From Pseudomonadota bacterium (GTDB lineage Bacteria > Pseudomonadota > Alphaproteobacteria > Rhodospirillales > Magnetospirillaceae): 64,000 bases of DNA. How positions within the stretch are numbered: position 1 is the stretch's first letter; each line of letters starts with the position of its first letter. Of the stretch, positions 8,251-19,257 are shown one piece after another. A program made the position numbers and the translations under genes. Location: assembly GCA_021847015.1 (NCBI GenBank), contig JAJZVW010000003.1:108099-172098 (forward strand). Reading direction: 5' to 3'. The notes under the pieces are model-generated. The model had not been told where the DNA came from, ran no database searches, and was given only the letters and a program-made list of their open reading frames with translations.

Positions 8251-8913
8251 CTAACCGTTGGAATCGGAGTAAACATCGCCGCTCTCGTCTTCCAGGCGAA
8301 GTTCCACCCGGGTCGAATCGGCGCGCACCGACAGCGTCCCCCCGGCCCGGGCCGCCAATTGGCGGGTAAGAACGGCTTGAGCCCCGCGCGGCCCGGAGGC
8401 GTCCCGGCCATCGACAAGAACCGCGCGGGCTTCGTCGTCCAGGTTGGCGACGTCCCCCGAGGCCGTCATCGTCAGGCGCGCGCCCCGGCCCGAACCGGCG
8501 GCGATGGTGATGGTGCCGCCACGCGACAGCGCGTCGCGTCCGATCAGAACCACATTGACTATCAGCCGCGCCAAGTCGGCGGACAACTCCCCGGCATCGA
8601 CCCGCCATGCCAGAACGAGGCCGGCCGATGACGCCGAAACCGTCCGCTTCAGGTAGCTTTCGACAAGGTCGCGGATCGCCGCCGCGGGCTGATCCTTGGC
8701 GGTCGGCGCGAAAGCCGCGCGGAGGAATTTCAACCGGGCCGCCGCGCCGGCGGCGCTGTCGGCGACCAGCCCCAGCGTCTCCCCGTCGCCGCCCGTCTCT
8801 TCCAGCAGTTCAGCGCCCGCGGCCGCCGCGCCCACCGGGCCGGCGAGGTCATGGCACAGCCGCGCGCACAGAAGCTCGGCGATCTTGAATTCGTCGTGAT
8901 CAGGGGCGGACAT
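8251..8913 (-). CDS. chpT: Histidine phosphotransferase ChpT
   Basis: ChpT relays phosphate from the hybrid kinase CckA to CtrA and CpdR in Alphaproteobacteria. The 220-aa protein shows the family pattern: an N-terminal helical hairpin with the phosphorylatable His21 in LCHDLAGPVGA, followed by a degenerate HATPase-like domain lacking ATP-binding boxes. It lies just upstream of cheA on the same strand, with 121 bases between, and about 14 kb from ctrA. The ChpT assignment rests on the LCHDL motif, the length and the domain pair; an uncharacterised paralogue is possible. Confidence 0.85.
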   Translation of the reverse strand: MSAPDHDEFKIAELLCARLCHDLAGPVGAAAAGAELLEETGGDGETLGLVADSAAGAAARLKFLRAAFAPTAKDQPAAAIRDLVESYLKRTVSASSAGLVLAWRVDAGELSADLARLIVNVVLIGRDALSRGGTITIAAGSGRGARLTMTASGDVANLDDEARAVLVDGRDASGPRGAQAVLTRQLAARAGGTLSVRADSTRVELRLEDESGDVYSDSNG

Positions 8914-9015
8914 CGGGATCGGACAACCCCCTTGCTGGCGATCCTTCGCCGGGGAAGGTTAGCAGCCTTCCCCGAAGGTGATAAAGCGAAAACCCCCGTT
9001 CCGCCCCCTCTGCCG

Positions 9016-9723
9016 TCAATCGCGCAAAAGCTCCATGGCGCGGTTCAACTGGCTCATCCGCTGGTGGCTGCCATACAGGGAATCGGGATGGTGGATGGTT
9101 GCGAGCATCCGGAACCGGGCGCGGACCGCCCGCTGGTCGGGCCGCGAGGCCGGGGAAAACCCAAGGACGTGCAGGGCTTCCGCGCGGGTGTTGACGCCTT
9201 CGGGCAAAGGCTCGAAGGCGAGAACCGAGATCACCGCGCGCATCCGCTCGATTTCCTCGCGGCAGGTTTCCAGGGCGCGGCCGTCGCCGGCCGGCTCGGG
9301 CGGATGGCCGCGGGAGTGTCCCGAAGGCTCGATCCGGACCTCGAATTCCCCCCTGTCCAAAGCCACGGCGATGGCGAGCGCGCGCCGGATGAACGGCACG
9401 TCGTAGCCGGGGGCCATACGCACCTGCAAGCGGGGTTTGCGCCTCCAGGGGCGGCCTTGGGCGGGGCCGGATTTGAGGATCACCGTCTCGCGGTCGCCCG
9501 GCACCGGCTCGCCGGGATCGGGATGGGCGGCGATCACCGCCGCGGGAAAGGCAAGCAGCGCGGACCGGGCGATGTCGCCCACGTTGACCCGCCGGCGGGC
9601 AGCCAGGGCCTCCACCGCGTCGCGGAACGCGGCCGAACAGGGAATGGTATAGGAATGCTTTATGACGCTGGCTTCGGCTTCGGCCGAGGCGGTTTCGCCG
9701 GCGTCGCAGGCGGCGCTGTCCAT
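9016..9723 (-). CDS. J-domain protein with C-terminal DnaJ domain
   Basis: The last 55 residues form a J-domain-like module: EALHVLGFSP, then a helix, the HPD signature in ATIHHPDS, and a final helix. This suggests stimulation of a DnaK-type chaperone. The N-terminal 180 residues are not recognised and have no membrane segment. A J domain at the C-terminus occurs in some alphaproteobacterial proteins but differs from DnaJ itself. The start is uncertain: an ATG at 9777 would add 18 residues, and neither start has a good ribosome site. It lies between the SRP RNA gene and chpT, all on the same strand. Confidence 0.75.
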   Translation of the reverse strand: MDSAACDAGETASAEAEASVIKHSYTIPCSAAFRDAVEALAARRRVNVGDIARSALLAFPAAVIAAHPDPGEPVPGDRETVILKSGPAQGRPWRRKPRLQVRMAPGYDVPFIRRALAIAVALDRGEFEVRIEPSGHSRGHPPEPAGDGRALETCREEIERMRAVISVLAFEPLPEGVNTRAEALHVLGFSPASRPDQRAVRARFRMLATIHHPDSLYGSHQRMSQLNRAMELLRD

Positions 9724-9862
9724 CGATCGGTTTGGCCCCGGTTGCTGACCGGCAACGAATAGGCCCCGTCCGCACATCCGTCAACTGCGGACGCCGACAC
9801 CGGCCCACGCCCCCCCCTCCCCGCGCCAGCGGCCGGCATGGTCCGGTCCGCCTTGCGGCGGT

Positions 9863-9958
9863 GGGAGGCCGGACGGCGACCCGAACCGGAAATCGTTACG
9901 GCTGCTTCCTTCCGGACCTGACCGGGTTGGCGACGGGTCCGCCCGCCGCCGGCCTCCC
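9863..9958 (-). ncRNA. ffs: Small signal recognition particle RNA (4.5S type)
   Basis: Read on the minus strand, this stretch contains the conserved SRP RNA tip GGTCAGGTCCGGAAGGAAGC followed by AGCC, which binds Ffh. The ends pair: GGGAGGCCGG-type 5' sequence with CCGGCCTCCC at the 3' end, giving a hairpin of about 96 nt as in other Alphaproteobacteria. The SRP receptor gene ftsY lies about 3 kb away on the same strand. The exact 5' and 3' ends are inferred from pairing. Confidence 0.93.
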
Positions 9959-10001
9959 GGGGGGACTATATCCGCCCTCCCCGGCCGGAATGCAAGGACA
10001 T

Positions 10002-10814
10002 TCACCCGGCTCCGCCCAGCCGCCGGTCGAGGAAATCGACCACCGTCGCGCCGATGCCGCGTTGCCATAAATCCGAGTGCCCGCCCCCGGCGATGAAGAC
10101 CCCCTCCTTGTCGGTCGCCGCCGCGTCGAACAGCCGGCGTCCGAGGCCGATCGGCACGACATCGTCGGCATCCCCGTGGACGATCAGCAAAGGGGCCTGG
10201 ACCGCACCGATCTTGGCGAGATTGTCGAAGCGGTCGACCATCAGCATGCCGGCAAGCCCCGAGGGCACCACCGCGGGCGCCAGATCGGGCAGACGGGTAT
10301 AAGGCGCTTCCAGCACGACCGCGGCCACGGCGTATTCGGTGGCCATCTGCACGGCAACCCCGGTCCCCAGCGATTCCCCGTAGAGCGCCACCTGCGGCGC
10401 CTTTACGCCCCGGACCCCCAGCCAGCCGAGCGCGGCGCGGGCGTCCGCGTAAAGGCCTTTTTCGCTCGGCCGCCCGGGATTGCCCCCGAACCCGCGGTAC
10501 CCGGCGAGGAGCACGCCGAAACCGGCATCCAGCAGGGCGCGCGCCTTGACGGCCCGGTGGGCCAGGGATCCCGAATTGCCGTGGAAAAGGACCACGGTCG
10601 CCCCGCCGGGCCGCCGCGACGGCGCGTACCAGCTGGCGACCAGCACCCCGTCGGCGGTCCGCACCGGGACGGAGACCATCTCCGGCAGACCCGCTTCGGC
10701 GGGTTCGCCCCGGACCGGCGAAGGGAAATAAATCATCCCGCGCTGAAAGACGGCCATGCCACCGACCAGCAGCACATAGCCGCCGGCCAGGGCCCCCAGC
10801 ATCTCGACGACCAC
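10002..10814 (-). CDS. Membrane-anchored alpha/beta hydrolase
   Basis: This 270-aa protein is a serine hydrolase of the BEM46/ABHD13-like group. A hydrophobic N-terminal segment (about 4-24) would anchor it in the membrane. The catalytic triad is visible: Ser in GESLGTG, Asp in HGDADDVVP and His in GGGHSDLW. The oxyanion-hole strand reads VVLFHGNSGS. The GTG at 10814 is the likely start because AGGAGG lies five bases upstream; a later ATG at 10802 has no such site. The substrate cannot be told from sequence. It lies 28 bases downstream of acsA and may be co-transcribed. Confidence 0.88.
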   Translation of the reverse strand: MVVEMLGALAGGYVLLVGGMAVFQRGMIYFPSPVRGEPAEAGLPEMVSVPVRTADGVLVASWYAPSRRPGGATVVLFHGNSGSLAHRAVKARALLDAGFGVLLAGYRGFGGNPGRPSEKGLYADARAALGWLGVRGVKAPQVALYGESLGTGVAVQMATEYAVAAVVLEAPYTRLPDLAPAVVPSGLAGMLMVDRFDNLAKIGAVQAPLLIVHGDADDVVPIGLGRRLFDAAATDKEGVFIAGGGHSDLWQRGIGATVVDFLDRRLGGAG

Positions 10815-10842
10815 TCGGCCCTCCTTGTCGCCGTCAGGGAGC

Positions 10843-12786
<1,944 letters not shown>

Positions 12787-12864
12787 TCTTAGGACGCCTC
12801 CGTCTTGGCTGGCTTTGCCCCTTTGCCTTCACGCAAGAGACGTTACCGCTGGCGCAAGCGCCGG

Positions 12865-12893
12865 ATTATCCTCGACTTGCCGATGGCAGACAA
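12865..12893 (-). promoter_or_regulatory. Candidate sigma-70-type promoter of acsA
   Basis: On the minus strand TTGTCT (12893-12888) and GATAAT (12870-12865) are separated by exactly 17 bases, about 80 bases upstream of the acsA start. The -10 is close to consensus. No other gene start lies nearby. Confidence 0.5.
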
Positions 12894-13014
12894 CCCCGGG
12901 CGGCACACCAGTCCACACTTTTGGACAGGCCGCCACAATCCCGACCGAAGCCGTATATTCCAAAAGAAAGACCGGAATTCAGCCATCTCCGGCCATGTTC
13001 CGGGGTAGGCCCCG

Positions 13015-14112
13015 TCAATCCAGCCCGACCAGGGAGCGGGCGAACGCCCGGGCCTCGAAGGGCCGCAGGTCGTCGGCCTTCTCGCCGACCCCGATGGCGT
13101 GGACGGGCAGCCCGAACGTCTCGGCGAGGGCGACCAGCACGCCGCCCCGGGCCGTGCCGTCCAGCTTGGTCAGGATCAGGCCGGTGACGTCCACCATGTC
13201 CTTGAAAACCTCGACCTGGGAATGGGCGTTCTGGCCGACGGTGGCATCGAGCACGAGCAGGACGTCGTGGGGTGCCGTGGGGTCCTGCTTCCTGATGACG
13301 CGCACCACCTTCTGGAGTTCCGCCATCAGATCCGACTTGTTCTGCAACCGGCCGGCGGTGTCGATGAAGAGAAGGTCGTCGCCGCGCCTTTTGGCCTCGG
13401 CAAGCGCGTCGAAGGCCAAGCCGGCCGCATCGGCGCCGGTGTCGCGGGCGATTACCGGACACCCCGTGCGCTCGCCCCACACGTTGAGCTGCTCGACGGC
13501 GGCAGCCCGGAAGGTGTCGCCCGCCGCCAGCAGGACGGATAGGCCCCGGTCGCGGTAATGCTTGGCCAGCTTGCCGATGGTAGTGGTCTTGCCCGAGCCG
13601 TTGACGCCGACCACCAGGACGACGTGAGGCCGACGGCTTACGTCCGGTTCCAGCGGCTTCGCCACCGGCTCCAGGATATCGGCCACTTCATCGGCCAACG
13701 CCGCCTTGACTTCCGCGGGCTCGACATCCTGCCCGAAGCGGGTCTTGGCCAGGCGCGCGGTCACCCGGCCGGCGGTGGCGACGCCGAGATCGGCGGTGAT
13801 GAGCAGTTCCTCCAGTTCCTCCAGCGCCTCGTCGTCCAGCTTGCGCTTGGTGAACAGCGTGGTGATGCCCTGGGTCAGCCGCGACGAGGATTTGGACAGG
13901 CCGGCCTTGAGCTTGGCGAGCCACCCGGCCTTGCCCGCCGGCTCGCTCTCTTCGGCGACGACGGCTTGCTCGGCGGCGCCCCCCGGCGGCCCGGATTCCG
14001 GAATGGACTGGACGTCGAGGTCCGCCTCGGCCGCGACCGGCTCGTCAGGCTGCGCGGCCCGGCGTCCATCGGCCTTGCCCCAAAGACGCCCAAACAAACC
14101 GGTCTTGCTCAT
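13015..14112 (-). CDS. ftsY: Signal recognition particle receptor FtsY
   Basis: FtsY is the membrane-associated GTPase that receives SRP-ribosome complexes and hands them to the translocon. The 365-aa protein has an acidic, variable N-terminal A region (1-65), a helical N domain, and the G domain with P-loop VVGVNGSGKTTT, DTAGRLQNKSDL and TKLDGTARGG. Its ATG overlaps the mtaB stop by four bases. The SRP RNA gene is on the same strand 3 kb downstream. Confidence 0.97.
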   Translation of the reverse strand: MSKTGLFGRLWGKADGRRAAQPDEPVAAEADLDVQSIPESGPPGGAAEQAVVAEESEPAGKAGWLAKLKAGLSKSSSRLTQGITTLFTKRKLDDEALEELEELLITADLGVATAGRVTARLAKTRFGQDVEPAEVKAALADEVADILEPVAKPLEPDVSRRPHVVLVVGVNGSGKTTTIGKLAKHYRDRGLSVLLAAGDTFRAAAVEQLNVWGERTGCPVIARDTGADAAGLAFDALAEAKRRGDDLLFIDTAGRLQNKSDLMAELQKVVRVIRKQDPTAPHDVLLVLDATVGQNAHSQVEVFKDMVDVTGLILTKLDGTARGGVLVALAETFGLPVHAIGVGEKADDLRPFEARAFARSLVGLD

Positions 14113-15359
14113 GCTGCCTCCTCGGCCACCAAGCCGGCCCCTTCGACCGCCACGGCCCGCGCGGAAACGAGGGTTCCATCGGCCGCGGCGCCGGCCAGCC
14201 GCACCGGCAGATAATGCTCGGAATGTCCCCGCCCCTCCTGCTCGATCAGCACGCTGACGGTCCGCCCCAGCCGGGAGCGCAGGAACACCGCCATGGCCGC
14301 CTCGCCCTTGGCACGCAGGCGCGCAGCCCTGTCGCGCACCACGTCGCCCGGCACCTGTGGCATGCGCGCGGCCGGGGTCCCCGGGCGCGGCGAGAACGGA
14401 AAGACGTGCAGATGGGTGAACCCGGCCTCGTCCACCAGGTCCAGGGACCGCAGGAACATCCCTTCGTCCTCGGTGGGGAAACCGGCGATGATGTCCGCGC
14501 CCAGGGCGACGTCGCCGCGCAATTCCCGCAGCCGGCGGGCCAGCGTCAGGACGTCGGCGCGGCTGTGGCGCCGCTTCATCCGCTTCAGCACCAGATCGTC
14601 GCCGGCCTGGACCGACATGTGGAAGTGCGGCATCAGCCGCTCATCCTCGGCGATCGCCCGCAGCAAGTCCCCGTCCACCTCGACCGGGTCGATCGACGAC
14701 AGGCGCAGCCTGCGCAACTCGGGGACCTGCGCCAGCAGGCGGCGCACCAACTGCCCCAGATTGGGCCTGCCCGGCAGATCGCCGCCATAGGCGGTGATAT
14801 CGACGCCGGTCAGCACCACCTCGCCGAAACCCTGGGAAACCAGCGTCCGGACCTGTTCGGCGATGTGCCCCATGGGAACCGAGCGATTGGGCCCCCGGCC
14901 AAACGGAATGATGCAGAACGTGCAGCGGTGGTCGCAGCCCTGCTGAACCTCGACGAAGGCCCGCGCCCTGCCCTCGAACCCCGATACCAGATGCCCCGCG
15001 GTCTCGCGCACCTGCATGATGTCGGTGACGACGATGCGCCCCGCCGGGGGCTTGGCGAAGACCTCGGGGCGCATCTTGTCGGCGTTGCCCAGCACCTGGT
15101 CCACCTCGGGCATGCCGGCGAACAGTTCCGGATGGACCTGGGCGGCGCAGCCGGTCACCACGATGCGCGCGTCCGGCCGCTCGCGCCGCAGCCGGCGAAT
15201 CGCCTGGCGCGCCTGCCGCTCGGCCTCGGCGGTGACGGCGCAGGTGTTGACGATGACGGTTTCGCAACCCGCCGCGCCGGCACCCGCGTGCGCGCGCATC
15301 ACTTCGGATTCGTAGGCGTTGAGGCGGCAGCCGAAGGTGACGATCGTGGGGCCGCTCAT
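14109..15359 (-). CDS. mtaB: tRNA t6A37 methylthiotransferase MtaB
   Basis: A radical-SAM methylthiotransferase that modifies t6A at position 37 of ANN-decoding tRNAs. The 416-aa protein has the N-terminal UPF0004 domain with conserved cysteines in FGCRLN, NTCAVT and VTGCAAQ, the radical SAM cluster motif CDHRCTFC (about residue 145), and a C-terminal TRAM-like segment. The early [11 protein letters not shown] fits MtaB better than MiaB or RimO. I chose the ATG overlapping the dapF stop (ATGA); a longer frame upstream is antisense or out-of-frame coding of dapF. Confidence 0.93.
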   Translation of the reverse strand: MSGPTIVTFGCRLNAYESEVMRAHAGAGAAGCETVIVNTCAVTAEAERQARQAIRRLRRERPDARIVVTGCAAQVHPELFAGMPEVDQVLGNADKMRPEVFAKPPAGRIVVTDIMQVRETAGHLVSGFEGRARAFVEVQQGCDHRCTFCIIPFGRGPNRSVPMGHIAEQVRTLVSQGFGEVVLTGVDITAYGGDLPGRPNLGQLVRRLLAQVPELRRLRLSSIDPVEVDGDLLRAIAEDERLMPHFHMSVQAGDDLVLKRMKRRHSRADVLTLARRLRELRGDVALGADIIAGFPTEDEGMFLRSLDLVDEAGFTHLHVFPFSPRPGTPAARMPQVPGDVVRDRAARLRAKGEAAMAVFLRSRLGRTVSVLIEQEGRGHSEHYLPVRLAGAAADGTLVSARAVAVEGAGLVAEEAA

Positions 15360-16198
15360 GGCGACAGGCTCGGGTCGAGCCGCCCGGAGAAGGCCACCGC
15401 CACCGGGCCGGTCATCAGCACGTGGTCGTCCTTCAGCCATTCGATGCCCAGAACGCCGCCGTCCAGAACGATTTCGGCCTGGCGTCCGGCGAGGCCGCGG
15501 CGGGCGGCGGCCACCAGGGTGGCGCAGGCGCCGGTCCCGCAGGCGCGGGTGATGCCCGATCCGCGCTCCCACACCCGCATGCGGATGCGTCCGGGCTCCA
15601 GCACCTGGGCGACCTCGATATTGGCCCGCTCGGGGAAAAACGCGTGCCGTTCCAGAATGGGGCCGACCGCCGCCAGGTCGACGGCCTCCACGTCCGGGAC
15701 GAAGAACACCGCATGGGGATTGCCCATGCCCACCCCGACCGGATCGGCCAGGGGACCGACGGCCAGGGGCAGATGCAGGGTGTCGACCGGTTCGGCCACG
15801 GGGATGTCCCGCCAATCGAGGCGGGCGGGGCCCATATCCACAGCCACCAGCCCTCCGCTCCGCCGCTCGGCGTCGAGAAGGCCGGCGCGGGTTTCAATCA
15901 CCACCTTCTCGCGACCGCTCTCCTGCATCAGCAGCCATGCGACGCACCGTGTGGCGTTGCCGCAGGCCGAGACTTCGGAACCGTCCGCATTGAAGATGCT
16001 CATCCAGGCGTCGGATACGCCGCCCCGGGCCGGGCCGACGACGATGAGCTGGTCGCATCCGACCCCGGTTTGGCGGTCGGCGAGAGCGGAGACCTGCGCC
16101 GGAGACAAGGTCAATGAATCACCGCGCGCATCGAGAACGACGAAATCGTTCCCGAGCCCGTGCATCTTGAGGAAGGCGCGGCCGGAGGCGGTCATCAT
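15356..16198 (-). CDS. dapF: Diaminopimelate epimerase
   Basis: It converts LL- to meso-diaminopimelate, the last step before lysine and the source of the peptidoglycan cross-link residue. The 280-aa protein has both catalytic cysteines: one in SACGNATRC and one in ACGTGAC. The N-terminus [14 protein letters not shown] is characteristic. Two adjacent ATGs (16198 and 16195) are possible starts. It heads the overlapping set dapF-mtaB-ftsY. dapD and dapE lie about 11 kb away. Confidence 0.97.
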   Translation of the reverse strand: MMTASGRAFLKMHGLGNDFVVLDARGDSLTLSPAQVSALADRQTGVGCDQLIVVGPARGGVSDAWMSIFNADGSEVSACGNATRCVAWLLMQESGREKVVIETRAGLLDAERRSGGLVAVDMGPARLDWRDIPVAEPVDTLHLPLAVGPLADPVGVGMGNPHAVFFVPDVEAVDLAAVGPILERHAFFPERANIEVAQVLEPGRIRMRVWERGSGITRACGTGACATLVAAARRGLAGRQAEIVLDGGVLGIEWLKDDHVLMTGPVAVAFSGRLDPSLSP

Positions 16199-16265
16199 GG
16201 CTGGCGTTATATGGGCCGGATCCCCCGCGAGTCCATAGTATTGGCGGCAGCCGGCGAATCTCCGC

Positions 16266-16294
16266 TTGACGCCGTGTCCACCGGCCAGTAGAAA
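16266..16294 (+). promoter_or_regulatory. Candidate promoter of rpmB
   Basis: TTGACG (16266-16271) and TAGAAA (16289-16294) are separated by 17 bases, about 83 bases before the rpmB start codon, in the divergent gap with dapF. The -35 matches consensus; the -10 is weaker. Confidence 0.55.
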
Positions 16295-16376
16295 CGCGGC
16301 TTCTTCGCGCCACCACCATATCAGGCGCTCGGCCGCCAATGGGCGCCGGGCGAGACGGACAGAAGGATTTGAGACC

Positions 16377-16676
16377 ATGGCACGTCGTTGCGCCATCACC
16401 GGCAAGGGTGTCCTGACCGGGAACAACGTCAGCCACGCCAACAATAGGACCCGGCGCCGCTTCCTGCCCAATTTGCAGGAGACCTCGGTCCTGTCGGATG
16501 CGCTGAACCAGATGGTGCGGCTCAAGGTCTCGACCCGTGGCCTCAAGACGATCGAGCACAATGGCGGCCTCGACGCCTATCTGCTCTCGTGTTCCAACAC
16601 CTCCCTGACGGACGATGCCCGGCGCATAAAGCGGCGCATCCAGAAGGCGTTGGCGAACAAGCAGGCGACGGCGTAA
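16377..16676 (+). CDS. rpmB: 50S ribosomal protein L28
   Basis: A 99-aa basic protein of the large ribosomal subunit. The N-terminus [20 protein letters not shown] is diagnostic, and the remainder fits the alphaproteobacterial L28 length. An AGAAGGA ribosome site lies upstream. A promoter candidate precedes it and a strong terminator hairpin follows, so it appears monocistronic. Confidence 0.98.
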   Translation: MARRCAITGKGVLTGNNVSHANNRTRRRFLPNLQETSVLSDALNQMVRLKVSTRGLKTIEHNGGLDAYLLSCSNTSLTDDARRIKRRIQKALANKQATA

Positions 16677-16698
16677 CACCCCTCGCGGCAATTGGCGT

Positions 16699-16730
16699 AC
16701 AGGGTCCGCGGGCAGCCGCGGGCCCTGTTT
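16699..16730 (+). terminator. Rho-independent-type terminator after rpmB
   Basis: ACAGGGTCCGCGG pairs with CCGCGGGCCCTGT around a short loop, with one mismatch, and is followed by TTTGCGTTT. It starts 23 bases after the rpmB stop. Confidence 0.75.
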
Positions 16731-16749
16731 GCGTTTGCGAGGCGCGCGT

Positions 16750-17604
16750 TCAGGCCGAAAGCGATTCCCTCAGAATGAGGGCGAGCGACTGGGCCGCCGC
16801 CGACGCACCCGGGTTCAACGCGATCGATAGCGTCATCTTCGGCAGGGGCGGGAATCCCTGGCGCTCGTCGGCGACGCACATTCCCTCGCCCACCATGTCG
16901 GCCGACAGCGGCGCAATGCCCACGCCCGCTTCCAGGGCGCTTCTGACCACAGGCCACCGGGGGGATTCGCAGACGATTTCCCATCGGATTCCGGCAGCGG
17001 AGAGTGCCGACAGCGCCGCCTGCCGGTAAACGCTTCCCCGGCTGAACAGAACGAGCGGAACCGCCGGCCCAAGTCCGGCCATCAGGGGGCGCCGCGACGC
17101 CCAAACCATCCGCACCGTCTTCGCCGCGCCGTGATCGCGTGCGGCCGTGGCCAGCGACGCCTCGACGGCGACGTCGAACCCGCCGTCGCCGAGAACGGAA
17201 ATCAAATCGCCGGTCAGACGCTGATCCACCGCCAGGGATGCGGTCCCGTTCCGCTTGCGGAAATCGCGCACGATGGCGTCGAGGGGAAGCGCCCCGTATT
17301 CTTCCGGCGCCCCCATGCGGACCACCTCGCCCATCGCCCCGCCGGAAAGCCGGTCGATGATCTCGTCGTTCAGGGCCAGCATCCGCTCCGCATAGGCCAG
17401 CACGATCTCGCCTGCACGGGTAAGCCCCACACGGTCGTGGGACCGGGTCAGAAGCGCCGTGCCGACAACGTCCTCCAATCGGCGCAGCCGCTGGCTGATC
17501 GCCGGCTGGGTACGAAGCAGACGACGGCCCGTCGCCGTGACGCTGCCGGTTGCCGCGACCGTCTGAAAGGTCCGCAACAGCGACAGGTCAATATCCCTAC
17601 GCAT
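16750..17604 (-). CDS. LysR-family transcriptional regulator
   Basis: The 284-aa protein has the LysR winged helix-turn-helix at its N-terminus (about 5-65, with AVAATGSVTATGRRL and QPAISQRLRRLE) followed by a periplasmic-binding-fold effector domain. It is divergent from the AfsA-like gene with a 109-base gap that holds a symmetric LysR-type site. Regulators of this family often control the divergent gene in response to a small ligand. The ligand is unknown. Confidence 0.93.
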   Translation of the reverse strand: MRRDIDLSLLRTFQTVAATGSVTATGRRLLRTQPAISQRLRRLEDVVGTALLTRSHDRVGLTRAGEIVLAYAERMLALNDEIIDRLSGGAMGEVVRMGAPEEYGALPLDAIVRDFRKRNGTASLAVDQRLTGDLISVLGDGGFDVAVEASLATAARDHGAAKTVRMVWASRRPLMAGLGPAVPLVLFSRGSVYRQAALSALSAAGIRWEIVCESPRWPVVRSALEAGVGIAPLSADMVGEGMCVADERQGFPPLPKMTLSIALNPGASAAAQSLALILRESLSA

Positions 17605-17620
17605 GATGATAGCGCTCCGT

Positions 17621-17636
17621 CTTATGGCCCCATAAG
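17621..17636. promoter_or_regulatory. Candidate LysR-type operator
   Basis: CTTATGGCCCCATAAG is a perfect inverted repeat (CTTATG/CATAAG, four-base spacer) that contains the T-N11-A pattern of LysR-type boxes. It lies 17 bases upstream of the LysR start codon, between it and the AfsA-like gene. An AT-rich stretch follows that could hold the divergent promoter. Confidence 0.6.
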
Positions 17637-17713
17637 AACTATGAATTACGAATAATTATAGACAGCCATCATCATCGACTCGCGGATTTGGCGTTTTACA
17701 TGGTGGCGCGATC

Positions 17714-18511
17714 ATGCGAACGAGAGCCGTTGTCGTGGTTGGCGACAAGTTTGCGAATTTTGGCGCTAACAAAGACGTCCTTACCATTTCCCAACTGCGG
17801 GGGTTCCTTTCGCTTCCGCGAGAATTGGTTCTCGATCGCGAACGCATAGCGTTGATCCCCGGCCAGGGGCTGTCGGACGGCGATGTGCTGGAGGTATCGG
17901 AGAAGGCGGCGCACTCGGCCGTTCGCGCATCGTGCGATCTCAGCCGCTGGCCGATGACGGCGGCCCGGGCGCAGAAGGACCTGTCGCACAAGCACCACCC
18001 AAGAAACACAATGATATCGGTTCCACGCCGATTAAATGACGACACTTATGAGATCGATGTCATGATCGATGACGGCTGCGAATTGATGGGCGACCATCAG
18101 ACCGGCCAGCATCTTCAAGGAATGATGATCGTCGAAGCGGCGCGACAGGCATTTATCGCCGTGACGGAGCTCAGCATTGATGCCAGCGCTGTCTACGAAA
18201 AATATTTCGTATTCGATTCTTTGAGCGTTGAATACAAACGCTTCATGTTTCCCGTATCGATATCCCTACTATGCACGATTGATTTTATGGAGAAAACCGC
18301 CAACAGTTATCGATTTCGCATGCACATCGATGCGCAACAAGCCGGAGATCTTGTCGCAACGATTGCTGTAACGTTCGGTGTTGTAAAATACAAGAGCCTG
18401 TCTCGAATTGAATCGACATTGGCGACGGCATGCCTTGAAAAATATGTAAAGGCTACCACCACACCTATTTCTGAAAATGCCCCTCACCCCAACACGGCAT
18501 TGGCCTCCTGA
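17714..18511 (+). CDS. AfsA-like hotdog-domain protein (butyrolactone signal synthase family)
   Basis: The 265-aa protein resembles the AfsA/ScbA hotdog family, whose founding member condenses a beta-ketoacyl chain with dihydroxyacetone phosphate to build gamma-butyrolactone signals in Streptomyces. Family-like features are SHKHHPRNTMIS (about 91-102) and, after GDHQTGQHLQG, the segment MMIVEAARQAF with Glu141 and Arg144. Only one hotdog domain is clear, whereas AfsA has two. The N-terminal 80 residues are not recognised. Codon use and base composition are more AT-rich than neighbouring genes, suggesting transfer. It is followed after 13 bases by a HAD phosphatase and is divergent from a LysR regulator. 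The family call comes from motif recall only; it could act on another acyl substrate. Confidence 0.7.
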   Translation: MRTRAVVVVGDKFANFGANKDVLTISQLRGFLSLPRELVLDRERIALIPGQGLSDGDVLEVSEKAAHSAVRASCDLSRWPMTAARAQKDLSHKHHPRNTMISVPRRLNDDTYEIDVMIDDGCELMGDHQTGQHLQGMMIVEAARQAFIAVTELSIDASAVYEKYFVFDSLSVEYKRFMFPVSISLLCTIDFMEKTANSYRFRMHIDAQQAGDLVATIAVTFGVVKYKSLSRIESTLATACLEKYVKATTTPISENAPHPNTALAS

Positions 18512-18524
18512 AACGGGGGCCGAC

Positions 18525-19250
18525 ATGTTGAAATTTGCGTTTTTCGATGTCGATGAGACGTTGGTGTGCCTAAAAAGCATGCTGAGTTTTCAGGAGTTCT
18601 GGTGCGCCACGTACGGGACCCCTTGCGAATGCCGGATTTTCCGGGCCGAAATGCGAAAGCTCCGATTAGGACGGGCTTCCCGGGAGGTAATGAACCGCCG
18701 GTATTATGCGCACTTCGCCGGCCGGTCCGTCGCTTCGGTTCGCGACTGCGCGGTTGAATGGTTCCGTCGGGTCGAGCGCGATATCCCAAATCTGTTCAAC
18801 CCCGGCATCGTCGCGCGACTGCTGGCTCACCGGAACGCCGGCGAAGAGCCTGTCCTGGTGTCCGGGTCCTTCCCCGATATCCTGGCCCCGGTCGCCGCCA
18901 GGCTCGGTGTGACGCACGTGCTGTGCACCCGCTTGGTGACGGCACAGGGTCAATACACCGGGGAGATCCGCCTGCCGCAGATGATTGGGGCGGGCAAGGC
19001 CCGGGCCGTGCGGGATTTCCTCTTTGCCTCGGGAACCCGCGCCGCCGAATGCTACGCGTATGGCGATGACATCTCCGACCGTTTCATGCTGGCGGCCGTG
19101 GGCCACCCGGTGGCGATCGCGGGTCATGCCGCGATGGAGAGCCACGCGAAACAAAAAGCCTGGCCGATCATCGACCCCGTGGACGGCAACGCCGTCCGAA
19201 GTCCCGCGCGGCCGCCTGTCGCCTCAGGGCGGAACCTGACGGATCCATGA
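18525..19250 (+). CDS. HAD-IB family phosphatase (SerB-like)
   Basis: The 241-aa protein shows all HAD motifs: FFDVDETLV (nucleophile Asp8 and acid Asp10), VSGSFPDIL, the Lys in GAGKARAV, and YGDDISDRFML. The HAD-IB type usually hydrolyses small phosphate esters. Its close spacing to the AfsA-like gene suggests an operon; it could dephosphorylate the phosphorylated intermediate an AfsA-type condensation would make. That role is inference. The start at 18525 gives a direct MLKFAFFDVDE opening. The stop codon overlaps the direct repeat that flanks the next element. Confidence 0.88.
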   Translation: MLKFAFFDVDETLVCLKSMLSFQEFWCATYGTPCECRIFRAEMRKLRLGRASREVMNRRYYAHFAGRSVASVRDCAVEWFRRVERDIPNLFNPGIVARLLAHRNAGEEPVLVSGSFPDILAPVAARLGVTHVLCTRLVTAQGQYTGEIRLPQMIGAGKARAVRDFLFASGTRAAECYAYGDDISDRFMLAAVGHPVAIAGHAAMESHAKQKAWPIIDPVDGNAVRSPARPPVASGRNLTDP

Positions 19251-19257
19251 CATTGAC

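Noticed and set aside
14109..15815. A 568-codon version of mtaB
   Set aside because: The first 150 codons lie inside dapF in another phase and have Arg/Gly-rich shadow composition. The ATG overlapping the dapF stop gives the normal MtaB length.
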